DNA of 64,000 bases from an uncultured Dialister sp. Lineage in GTDB: Bacteria > Bacillota > Negativicutes > Veillonellales > Dialisteraceae. This document shows, piece after piece, positions 57,401 to 64,000 of this stretch. Where the stretch lies: the NCBI GenBank assembly GCA_900543455.1, contig UQRR01000002.1, positions 13,631 to 77,630 of the forward strand. The letters run 5' to 3'. The position numbers and the translations under genes were made by a program. Within the stretch, counting starts at the first letter, position 1, and each line of letters opens with the position of its first letter. The notes beneath the pieces are model-generated. The model did no database searches. It had not been told where the DNA came from and worked only from the letters and a program-made list of their open reading frames with translations.

Positions 57401-57664
57401 ACTCCCCATGATGAGGTACAGAAAATTGATGCCCGGCATACGTACCGCGCTCAGCATATTTTCCAAAGCTTCCTTACGAGGCGCTTCATCGCTATCATCA
57501 AAGGTGATTTTCTTCACCTGATATAAGATGATATCTTGATCCTTGAAATCTTCCTCTTTGATAGGCATCACTTTCACATTCGGATCTTTCGTCAGATAAT
57601 GGTGTTGCGGATCCTGTAAAAATGACAGCATAGGTGATTCTTTCATTGACCAATTTTTATCCAT
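54494..57664 (-). CDS. HerA/VirB4-type ATPase with Ser-rich linker
   Basis: The 1056-residue protein has three parts. Residues 1-215 hold an unknown alpha/beta domain (NFLYLIMGSPEGVKFYYGLS). Residues 218-358 form a low-complexity linker of Ser, Thr, Gly, Asn, His and Gln. Residues 360-1056 carry a HerA/FtsK-type motor: VFVAGVTGSGKTTTCHRILL (Walker A, about 546-560), AHIMLVEEAHRLLSRWQPGD (Walker B, about 779-792) and SLIIVDQIPNKMAPDVLKNT (motif near the Arg finger). Such motors pump DNA or protein. GGAGG is seven bases before ATG. It follows the Hsp70-like gene by 23 bases, so they are probably co-transcribed. Confidence 0.85.
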   Translation of the reverse strand: MDKNWSMKESPMLSFLQDPQHHYLTKDPNVKVMPIKEEDFKDQDIILYQVKKITFDDSDEAPRKEALENMLSAVRMPGINFLYLIMGSPEGVKFYYGLSRARPDENGANIPSLGSHVLQASLKGNFRGCQVDELGVIEKDNVLRSMRKMKYAARIEGVAGAIKDGEEFQGVDRLVDVMRGSPFCVLIVAESMDQERIASIEKNLQEAYSMLSTYSKYSVQHGQNESNSQSQSINKGTNQNESTSTSTSTGENRSESHGTNVSDTRGTSDSHSHAKSTSTGKATSHGSSEYNTSENGSEGSSDTDTKGNTASHTDGHSFNQSEGSSTSQQTGSSHSQGHSYSEGSSEGTSQGISESYTQEYLNKCAQEWLKYCDEVLFPRLDYGRGKGLYMSAFYVMSDNPLCQQRLENTALALYSGKAGNRVPLEAIRINEYNPQRTCMKNFLIPEGKVPTDQRKERAFLSQDVRVDGISPLSNWISTNELALIAGLPQREVIGMKLREQVEFGLNYEKPEKEDCIDLGNLLQDGVEVETLPVYLDKDSLDKHVFVAGVTGSGKTTTCHRILLQSQLPFLVIEPAKTEYRILKQEAACKDLLVFTLGNDQVAPFRLNPFELQPKESIDAHVDMIKASMEAAFEMQAAEPQLIEAALYRCYEKKGWDVNLTLNTKYKDPYAPGCDSFPTISDLLVEVKHVVEEQGFDDRLRDEYNGSIRAMLQSLILGAKGAMLNTPRSIDIAGLLDKKVVLELENIRNGNEKALIMGFILAAFNEAIRERFAKDGQEHAHIMLVEEAHRLLSRWQPGDGLNKKLGVETFSDMLAEIRKYGESLIIVDQIPNKMAPDVLKNTNTKIIHRIFAQDDKEAVGNTMALDNDQKRFLSSLLTGQAVVFSDGYEKAVLVKIGYDTDTSKTPLADAELTEAAMHYYQQEQEKGRFSFLPFPQQALEGDAETIGKAVQFAIEKIPARMLQYWNCRTAKKNSGYNAAYGNLWKQVHAAGLWSVDEVVNWVFDTYNTSDSDYVKAKTKKLLVIFFTSYLKEEIEVLRDFEAEGMDACGIIKQDTYI

Positions 57665-57687
57665 GGATTTTCCTCCACTTTTGGTTA

Positions 57688-60600
57688 TTAGTTGCTACTA
57701 CCTAACAAAATCTTCTTTGGTCCAAAGGTATATTCTCCCTTTTTAACCTTTTCCTCACTTTCCGCCACCACATATTCCAAAGCTTTGGGACCAATAGGAC
57801 GCCAATAAATCATCGCATCCTCATCTACTACATCTTCCGGAATGATACAAGACGCACGCTGGATATCTGTATCTATGCTCTTCATTCCATTGCCATTGGA
57901 TAATCCCGCCGATGGATTGGTGGTATAAAGGAACTCATTATCCGTTTCCATAGCATATTCAAATTCCTGCCATTTCTCATAAGGGGACTCTGGTGTCAAA
58001 ATGGCCTGAAATACTCCATCCTCATCTTCACCTACGTAGAACTTGAACTTAATTTCTGCTGCTGAAGAACTATCCGTTTCGGAAATCACGTGGATTTTCC
58101 CCCCTTTACGGCACTGCAATAGTCCCACTGCTACACCAGTTTTTCCATTGGGTTCATAAAAATCCACGCAAGATGCCTTTGTCGATTTTGTTCCTTCTAC
58201 TTGTTCTTCCATTTCCTTTCCTGCAGGATTCTTCTCTATATCCTTACTACCTAGAGGCTTATGCAGCGTAAAGAAATTCCCTTTCCCGATTCCCCGACCT
58301 GCTTCTTTTTCAGAGCTTTCAAAATTCTCTTCATATGTTTTGATCGCTTTATTCATAAGTTTCTGGAACAGTGGAGATTGACTGGAGCGACCTGCCAGTA
58401 GAATATGGCAAGTATCAATGCCGGCCAATTGGCTGCTATGCTTTTCTCGTACCTGTACTAGCAAATCAAAGAAAGATTTTATTCCTTCCTTGAGTTCCTT
58501 TTCCAATATATCTTCTAAGGAATTTTCATTCACAGTCAAGTCCACAGCATCTTCCTTTTCACCTGCTGCATTAAAGAAACTCATCGGATCTACCTTGAAA
58601 TCCTTCGGTACTTCTTCTGTAGCCCTTTCCCAGAAAGGACGAAGTTTTTCCATGAGATGTTGTGTATTCGTTTCGGCTTCTTGGGATTCATTGACAATCA
58701 TTTCATCTCCTGGAAATGGAGCACACTCTGGTGCCCGTACGAAAGGAATCTGTTTTGCACGAAGAGTCTCCGCATTTTCTTTAAATACCTGGTAAGCCAA
58801 TTTTTTCAATAGGTTTTCCCCGCCCAAGTACTGCTTTCCGCCAGCGCCAAAATGATGAATCACATAATTATACCGTTTTTCCTTTTTATCCTTCTTTGCT
58901 TTCCGCCAGATACCGAAATCAAAGTCTGACGTACCGCCACCAAAATCAAAAACCCCATAGAATAGTGGCTGCTCATTAGATACTGAAATTTCTCCCTTTT
59001 GTTGCAATTCTTGCAATGCACATACCGCATAAGCAGCAGGTTCTCCAGCCCCCTTTTCTACTCGGAATTTTTTCATACGTTCTTCATCCTGTACCACCGT
59101 CAACGGCAGTGATTTTTTTAGTCCACGCTGGAAACTTTCCAAAATACGCTCTCTCACTTCTTTGGCATAAGTCACGGGGAAGGATAACAAATACCGCATA
59201 TAGATTTTCCCTCTATGCTGATTGTTCAAATAAAGCCCGATATAGTATGCATAGAGTTCAATAGGATCCAAATCTCCTTCTTGCAGCGTAGTATAAGGTG
59301 GCAGCGTCTTTTCATGGTCCGCCTTATCTCGGATATGAAGCCGTTTTCCATCGGTTCCTGCCCATTGCTTCAATTCTCCTAAGAAGGCCGCACAATCATC
59401 CGAATCTCCATTACTTTTCCAGTTGTTTGCAGCAGTATGGGAAACATCTACATCCGCCCATCGTGTATCTGGCTTTCCCGCTCTCTCTTGGTAAACTTTC
59501 AAAAATGCATCGATATTGGTAAACTCCATGACCGTTGGATTCTCATAATCAGTCTCTCTTGCTTCTCTATCCCATTCCCCCGTTCCAATGCGAAGAGGAA
59601 TAATCTGATTGGTATCTTCCAAACATGTCACCACGGTGCTCTTCGTGCCAAAATCAATGCCAATGACACCAAATTTTGATATATCCTGCCTTGGATCTCT
59701 GGCATAAAAAGATTTTTTACCTTTACACCGCTTTTCTCCTTCATGGTTGGGACGTTCCGTCTCCCATAAATCCCAACTACCGCGATTGGGATCCGTCAGC
59801 ATTTGCATTTCATAAACAGGTAAATCACACCGCAACCGGTCACGTTCTAGTACATCTGCGAAAAGTTCAGCAGCCGGAATGGTACTCTTCTGAAACTTTT
59901 CTTCCACTTCTTTCTCTACTTCATCTGACTCAGAAACCTGAAAGTAAGACCTCAAAAGGCCTCCAGTCTCCATCCCAACCGCTAAGTCTTTTAGCGATTC
60001 TATAGAAATATCCCCTTCGTTATATTCTAAGTCATAACCCGTATTTTCTTCATTTGCCTTCAACTTCACTAAATTTTGAGAAAGTAGCAAGGCCAGCGCA
60101 GGCCAAAAATTAGGGTCCTTACCTTCCTGCGGCGTGAATCCATTTTCCAAAATATAACAGAGAGAGAGTTTGCCTTCAGGAATTGCTGAAACATATAAAT
60201 CAGCAGTTAGTTGCTTATATGAACCATTAAAATTATGTTCGTCATCATCATCAAATTTATAGTACGTATTTTTCCCTTGCAATGTAAATCCGCCCAAAAC
60301 TAAAGATACAGGTTCACCATTCCATTTCGCCTCGCCGTAGGGATTTGAATAGAACTGATATTTCTTTATTTTTTCCTTTAAATCTATGCTCCATTTTAGC
60401 GTTTTATAAAGGTGTTCTGCCTGCGTTTTTCTACATAATGACCATATAAAATTCCTCATTCTTTCTATCTTCTTTTCATCACCAGGCTCATAACCAGTGT
60501 AAGGTACTTGCTTCATAGTACCTACCGACATTATAAAATCACCCATACCCATTTTTACTATCTTATTTTCATCACCAGGTTCATGGCCCATGCAATAAGG

Positions 60601-60888
60601 ACGATATGTATAAGCCAATCCCAATTTCAAACGATTCACATCTTCTACCAATAAGCAAGCCGCTGGATTGGTACTGAACACAAAAGGAGCTTCTTTAACC
60701 GGAATAAATGTATTTTGGGGAAGCTGCTGGATATGTTCTTTCATTTCAGAAAGTTTCTGATTAATCCTATCTTGAATAACCCCCTCACGTATCTTTCCTT
60801 TCATATCATCGATTTTTTCTTGACTGATCCACCATTCATGAATCGGATGAATTTCTTCTTTTCTTTCTTCTGTATTCTGTTCCATCAT
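57688..60888 (-). CDS. Large Hsp70-like ATPase
   Basis: The protein has about 1066 residues from ATG 60888 (AGGAG four bases upstream; the next ATG has spacing seven). Residues 1-400 are unlike DnaK and include a short internal duplication (HEPGDENKIVKM and YEPGDEKKIERM). From about 405 an actin/Hsp70 nucleotide-binding domain appears: GVIGIDFGTKSTVVTCLEDT (phosphate 1), GVFDFGGGTSDFDFGIWRKA (phosphate 2) and CHILLAGRSSQSPLFQKLMN (adenosine). There is no DnaK substrate-binding domain; the end is strand-rich. SrfB-type virulence proteins are the nearest layout I know. It overlaps or abuts the coiled-coil gene, a possible exchange factor. Confidence 0.82.
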   Translation of the reverse strand: MMEQNTEERKEEIHPIHEWWISQEKIDDMKGKIREGVIQDRINQKLSEMKEHIQQLPQNTFIPVKEAPFVFSTNPAACLLVEDVNRLKLGLAYTYRPYCMGHEPGDENKIVKMGMGDFIMSVGTMKQVPYTGYEPGDEKKIERMRNFIWSLCRKTQAEHLYKTLKWSIDLKEKIKKYQFYSNPYGEAKWNGEPVSLVLGGFTLQGKNTYYKFDDDDEHNFNGSYKQLTADLYVSAIPEGKLSLCYILENGFTPQEGKDPNFWPALALLLSQNLVKLKANEENTGYDLEYNEGDISIESLKDLAVGMETGGLLRSYFQVSESDEVEKEVEEKFQKSTIPAAELFADVLERDRLRCDLPVYEMQMLTDPNRGSWDLWETERPNHEGEKRCKGKKSFYARDPRQDISKFGVIGIDFGTKSTVVTCLEDTNQIIPLRIGTGEWDREARETDYENPTVMEFTNIDAFLKVYQERAGKPDTRWADVDVSHTAANNWKSNGDSDDCAAFLGELKQWAGTDGKRLHIRDKADHEKTLPPYTTLQEGDLDPIELYAYYIGLYLNNQHRGKIYMRYLLSFPVTYAKEVRERILESFQRGLKKSLPLTVVQDEERMKKFRVEKGAGEPAAYAVCALQELQQKGEISVSNEQPLFYGVFDFGGGTSDFDFGIWRKAKKDKKEKRYNYVIHHFGAGGKQYLGGENLLKKLAYQVFKENAETLRAKQIPFVRAPECAPFPGDEMIVNESQEAETNTQHLMEKLRPFWERATEEVPKDFKVDPMSFFNAAGEKEDAVDLTVNENSLEDILEKELKEGIKSFFDLLVQVREKHSSQLAGIDTCHILLAGRSSQSPLFQKLMNKAIKTYEENFESSEKEAGRGIGKGNFFTLHKPLGSKDIEKNPAGKEMEEQVEGTKSTKASCVDFYEPNGKTGVAVGLLQCRKGGKIHVISETDSSSAAEIKFKFYVGEDEDGVFQAILTPESPYEKWQEFEYAMETDNEFLYTTNPSAGLSNGNGMKSIDTDIQRASCIIPEDVVDEDAMIYWRPIGPKALEYVVAESEEKVKKGEYTFGPKKILLGSSN

Positions 60889-60895
60889 GTCACTC

Positions 60896-61750
60896 CTATA
60901 CCCGAACCACACTTTGACGCTTCACCTCTCCTGTACTTACCTGCATAACGCCAGGTAGAATCACTTCTTTGATTGGTCCACTATATAGACTGCTATCTAG
61001 CGAACGACTATGGAATCGATTATCAAATCGTTCTCCTACCTTGTCTTGGCGCAACGCATATCGCGGTATGCCACAAGCATCATTAACCCGCTCGATGCTA
61101 TAAGCTAAAAGTGCCAGCAGAATAGACTTATCCTCTACGGAGCAATTTTTATTTTCTTCTTTAGCTATATCCCATAATGAAAACAAATTATTTTCTTGCC
61201 CTGCACACACTATAAATGATATTGGCGTGTGCAATTTGAAATAGGCTTGCACTCGTTTCTTCAACTCCGGTGACAAGGACTGTACTTGCTGGTATATGTG
61301 CAATGCTTCTGCAAAAGGTGCTGCCATGGCTTCTTGTGTTTTCTGATTTTCCTGCCATTTTTCCACCTCCTGATGACACTGCTGGAGTTTTTGCTCATAA
61401 GCAGCTTTTATATCACGTAGTTCTCTTTGCCATTCTACACGAGACTCAGCAAATTCATTCTCCAGTTCCCTATATTTAGCAGATACCCTATTGTTATCAA
61501 GAGAAATACGCTTCCTTTCCTCGTCTATCAAAGAAACCCTCTCTTGCGCCTCTTGGAATTGTCTTCGATATTGCTCTACTAATTCCTTCTCCCTTGCTAA
61601 CTCTGCCCTGTAACTATCTTCTATCTTCGGATATGAAGAAGCGATAGGAACCTCACTATCAATAGCTAACAGCGACTGCAACTTCTCCTGCACTTCCGGC
61701 TCATCCAAAGCGGCCAGCAGATCTTCCTTGAACATCTTCTTACAGCTCAT
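60896..61750 (-). CDS. Coiled-coil partner of the Hsp70-like protein
   Basis: From ATG 61750 (GGAGG eight bases upstream) the 284-residue protein has a long coiled coil (about 45-140: YRAELAREKELVEQYRRQFQ, RISLDNNRVSAKYRELENEF). A helical domain follows (LHIYQQVQSLSPELKKRVQA, SIERVNDACGIPRYALRQDK), then a strand-rich end with VILPGVMQVSTGEVKRQSVV. A coiled coil plus compact domain directly before an Hsp70 gene recalls GrpE, but no GrpE signature is seen. It is the first long gene of the operon. Confidence 0.7.
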   Translation of the reverse strand: MSCKKMFKEDLLAALDEPEVQEKLQSLLAIDSEVPIASSYPKIEDSYRAELAREKELVEQYRRQFQEAQERVSLIDEERKRISLDNNRVSAKYRELENEFAESRVEWQRELRDIKAAYEQKLQQCHQEVEKWQENQKTQEAMAAPFAEALHIYQQVQSLSPELKKRVQAYFKLHTPISFIVCAGQENNLFSLWDIAKEENKNCSVEDKSILLALLAYSIERVNDACGIPRYALRQDKVGERFDNRFHSRSLDSSLYSGPIKEVILPGVMQVSTGEVKRQSVVRV

Positions 61751-61819
61751 GATATATCCTCCCTTCACCAATCAACAGCTATCACGCTATCCAAAACATC
61801 GGCTAACTGCCGCGCGCCT

Positions 61820-62029
61820 CTATATCTTCAGCTCAAACTTATCACAAGTGTTATGCCCTTTTGTCTTCCTACCAACTGTTTTCATACAACGGGCTTCCTT
61901 ATCTCTATCGAACTCCCACCAATTTCCGGGCAGTGGCTTAATGGCCGAATTGGTCGGATCATACCAATGTTTACAAAAAGCACAATACCCCAAATGGAAA
62001 TCGCCGGTATAAAATTTTCCTTTGCTCAT
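61820..62029 (-). CDS. Small Cys-rich protein
   Basis: The 69-residue protein MSKGKFYTGDFHLGYCAFCK, HWYDPTNSAIKPLPGNWWEF ends in KEARCMKTVGRKTKGHNTCD. Four cysteines (CAFC, C, C) suggest a zinc-bound fold. AGGAG lies ten bases before ATG 62029; a GTG three codons earlier is possible. It stands between the regulator and the cluster and may be its first gene. The family is not recognised. Confidence 0.6.
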   Translation of the reverse strand: MSKGKFYTGDFHLGYCAFCKHWYDPTNSAIKPLPGNWWEFDRDKEARCMKTVGRKTKGHNTCDKFELKI

Positions 62030-62038
62030 TTTGAACAC

Positions 62039-62105
62039 TCTCCTTTTGTAATAGGTAAGCGGTTGACAGTTAGCAGTTGGCGGTTAACAGGTTACGGTCA
62101 ACTGC
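62039..62105. promoter_or_regulatory. Short spacer with GTTAAC-type repeats
   Basis: Units gttgacagttagcagttgg and cggttaacaggttacgg, with an inverted ggtcaactgcc, form a small repeat array between the regulator and the Cys-rich gene. It may be an operator for the WYL protein or just another low-complexity array. Confidence 0.35.
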
Positions 62106-63017
62106 CTACTGAATGACCTTCACCTTATTTCCCTGGCTCCCCAGCCACATATCGATGCCGATCCCATAGGCTTCGGCGGTGATGGTGTAAACGCCCTCTT
62201 TTTCTTCCAGAATTTGTGCTGTAGGAAGTCTATCCAGCACGGCTTCTACGGAAGGGCCGCTGTAGGTGAATTTCACGCAGCGCAGAGGCCCTGGGTACAT
62301 GAATTGCACCCGCTTGCGAAATTCCCCGTCTTTGAAGCGATCAGCGTAGGGGATCTGGAAGGTCTTTCCGGTCTTCTCCATCTCTTCGATGCGGTCGACG
62401 CGGAAGATGGTGGGGTATTCGCTTTCTTCTTCTTTGAATGAAACGAGGTAAAAGTAGTACTCGGAGAAGAGGATGGCGACGGGCTTCACAAGGTGTTCCC
62501 GATGGATACCGTCCATGCGGGTGTAGCGGATGTGAAGGATCTCCTGGCCGCGAATGGCCAGCGAGAGATCCCAGAGTCGATTCAAGAGTTTCTTTCCGTG
62601 CTTCAGCGGGACGTAGTAGAACGTCTCGCTTTTGATGATGCCTTCGATGATGCTCCGCTCTTCGGGCGGACACTCGGCGATAAGTTTGTCTAGGATGCCG
62701 TGAAGTTCAACTGGCTCCAGGGCGCGGCTTTCGAGGAGAATCTTCGCCAATGCCAGGATTTCCTTGTGATTCAGGTGCTCATAGGAAGAATGTACCAGTC
62801 GATATCCCCGCGCTCCCCTGTCGTACTGGATCTCCCCGCGTCCGCCACGAAGGGCGGTCTCGGACAGATGCGCGCGGAGCTCATCGATGTCACGCTGGAT
62901 CGTTTTCGTCGTGACTCCGTAAGCCTCAGCAAGCGCTTGCTTCGAGAGGATTTCTCCATGGCTCAGCCTATCGTACATATCGAGCAGGCGCGTACCTTTG
63001 TTTTCATTTTCGTTCAT
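62106..63017 (-). CDS. WYL-domain HTH transcription regulator
   Basis: The 303-residue protein has a DeoR-like winged helix (about 10-65: LLDMYDRLSHGEILSKQALA, EAYGVTTKTIQRDIDELRAH), then a WYL domain (about 140-230: GQEILHIRYTRMDGIHREHL, KPVAILFSEYYFYLVSFKEE) and a C-terminal extension (WCX-like). WYL regulators often control defence loci and sense nucleic-acid or nucleotide ligands. AAAGGAG precedes ATG. Placed just upstream of the Hsp70/HerA cluster in the same direction, it is a likely regulator of it. Confidence 0.9.
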   Translation of the reverse strand: MNENENKGTRLLDMYDRLSHGEILSKQALAEAYGVTTKTIQRDIDELRAHLSETALRGGRGEIQYDRGARGYRLVHSSYEHLNHKEILALAKILLESRALEPVELHGILDKLIAECPPEERSIIEGIIKSETFYYVPLKHGKKLLNRLWDLSLAIRGQEILHIRYTRMDGIHREHLVKPVAILFSEYYFYLVSFKEEESEYPTIFRVDRIEEMEKTGKTFQIPYADRFKDGEFRKRVQFMYPGPLRCVKFTYSGPSVEAVLDRLPTAQILEEKEGVYTITAEAYGIGIDMWLGSQGNKVKVIQ

Positions 63018-63049
63018 GTATCTCTCCTTTGTCTGGAATTTGAGAGTGG

Positions 63050-63216
63050 CTAGGGAAACACTGATTCAATCGTTGTCTGATTTCATTCTTGGATTTTTAT
63101 ATAGAGCAAGGAATCATCTGACGCGAATAGCGAGCTATGTAAGGGAAATGATGACGAAGCTATGTATAAAAATCCATATGAAATCCGGCTCTGCGATTTA
63201 ATCAGCGTTTCCCTAG
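63050..63216. mobile_element. MITE-like element with long inverted repe ats
   Basis: Ends CTAGGGAAACACTGATT and AATCAGCGTTTCCCTAG are inverted, and the match goes on inward (ATTTCATtcTTGGATTTTTATA against TATAAAAATCCATATGAAAT). The 167-bp element encodes no protein. Related remnants lie at 49564-49606 and 63509-63548. A transposase elsewhere in the genome would be needed to move it. Confidence 0.75.
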
Positions 63217-63330
63217 GGATCAGGTTCAGGCGGGTTCAGATCACCGCCTGCTCTTACTATACTCAGGGCCTTGGACATTCTTTGGGATAGGGAAGTGAAT
63301 TTTCCATTTCTTCCAAATGCAAAAAGACCG

Positions 63331-63372
63331 CATGACAGAAAGATAGACTTTCTATCATGCGGTCTCGAAAAG
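63331..63372 (-). terminator. Strong terminator, minus strand
   Basis: AGACCGCATGA..AGAAAG and CTTTCT..TCATGCGGTCT form a long stem; on the minus strand TTTTTGC follows. It should end a transcript coming from beyond or near the right edge. Confidence 0.85.
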
Positions 63373-63508
63373 CAGAGGGCGGAACGTTTGTTTACCCCCC
63401 CCGATTTTTCTCTTGTTTCATCATTGCAACGTGGCAGCACAGCTTCATTTTTTCTTTCATATCCATGCGCCTCCGTTTCATACCCACGATTTTTGAATGG
63501 TTCTTGTG

Positions 63509-63548
63509 TTAAGGACACACTGATTGAATCGCTAATCAGCGTTTCTCT
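63509..63548. repeat. Short palindromic remnant of the MITE
   Basis: ggacacactgatt and aatcagcgtttctct face each other with a short centre. This resembles the two ends of the 63050-63216 element joined after loss of the middle. Confidence 0.5.
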
Positions 63549-64000
63549 CATTATATCATGGATTCCATTTTTGAAAAATCCCCTTTTCCTCATTTTTCGT
63601 CCTGCTAAGAGATAAAAGATGTCTCTCTATAGCTGCTCAACTGCTCCCCAAAAACATTTCCTGCTATTCGGCAGTGGTCATTCACCATCCTGTGCAAAGT
63701 CCTTGCAGTAAAAAAAGGCGATGTGAAATAACGATCATCTCATTTTCGCGTTCCATCTGCCGCGGGGGGACTTGCAGCTCTCATAGGGATGACCGGGAAA
63801 CCTTATCCCAGCTGTCTTTCATGCCATAGTCACCCTATCCGCCCCTTTCGGGCACCTTCCCCTAGAGGGTAATGCCATTAAGTTAAGCGGAAGAACGTTC
63901 TTGGCTCCCCATCGGGGGAGCTGCCCGAAGGGGTTGTGCAAGCGAACTGGATTTTTAGGAGTGAAGCGACGCGAAAATCCAGTGAGACGCCATTTCGAAC
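63549..64000. repeat. Right-edge intergenic DNA with dispersed palindromes
   Basis: No gene is supported here. 63819-63873 is an inverted near-copy of 4738-4796 (ccctatccgcccctttcggg, caccttcccctagaggg). 63890-63945 matches the block near 590-640 in inverted orientation (tccccatcgggggagctgcc, cgaaggggttgtgcaag). A short minus frame near 63605-63690 and a hairpin AGAGAcAT/ATcTCTCT were seen but could not be assigned. Confidence 0.6.

Noticed and set aside
63213..63593. Minus frame of 126 codons near the right edge
   Set aside because: It spans a strong terminator hairpin and a MITE end, and the translated sequence looks random.

Overview
The window looks like chromosomal DNA of a Negativicutes bacterium (Firmicutes with a Gram-negative-type envelope), probably a Veillonellaceae member close to Dialister. 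The reasons are the mreB-mreC-mreD-mrdA-minD-rodA-radical SAM gene order, strong Shine-Dalgarno sites, moderate GC, and intergenic spaces full of short CTAG arrays and GC-rich palindromes. The genus is an inference. Function calls rest on motifs and family knowledge; no database search was possible.

Layout. (1) 1-4.8 kb: an FMN riboswitch running off the left edge, repeat-rich intergenic DNA, a polytopic membrane protein and a B12-binding-type radical SAM protein. (2) 4.8-11.3 kb: the cell-shape operon on the minus strand, from mreB to rodA, with overlapping genes and a structured leader. (3) 11.5-45.6 kb: a complete-looking siphovirus-type prophage inserted in the 3' part of tRNA-Arg(CCG). 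A 62-bp perfect repeat (attL 11524-11585, attR 45526-45587) marks its ends, and TGCGCCC arm-type repeats lie just inside both ends. Reading leftward from the CI/Cro switch at 42.1 kb: early and replication genes (HTH proteins, Gp157, Sak4-like ATPase, DUF669-like, primase-helicase, RusA), an ArpU/RinA-like late regulator, packaging and head genes, tail genes with a -1 frameshift, tape measure, host-recognition proteins and a lysis cassette. Rightward from the switch: CI repressor, an AbiF-like HEPN protein with a structured RNA unit starting at its stop codon, and the integrase. (4) 45.7-49.6 kb: alanine racemase and two DUF445 membrane proteins. (5) 49.6-63 kb: an unusual minus-strand gene set with a WYL regulator, a small Cys-rich protein, a coiled-coil protein, an Hsp70-like ATPase, a HerA/VirB4-type ATPase with a Ser-rich linker, a Gly/Ala-rich hydrophobic protein, an unknown protein, a Sel1-repeat protein, a PBECR4-like nuclease and a small acidic protein. 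Three of these genes sit behind copies of the same promoter-like element. (6) 63-64 kb: MITE-like and palindromic repeats.

How the parts work together. The shape operon couples MreBCD with the RodA-PBP2 peptidoglycan synthase. The prophage has all the modules for maintenance and lytic growth, but it also carries several truncated gene stubs that keep intact translation starts. The two most promising undescribed systems are the abi gene plus RNA unit (43.0-44.1 kb), which resembles a HEPN toxin with an RNA antitoxin, and the Hsp70-HerA-Sel1-nuclease cluster (49.6-63.0 kb), which looks like a multi-component defence, conflict or export system.
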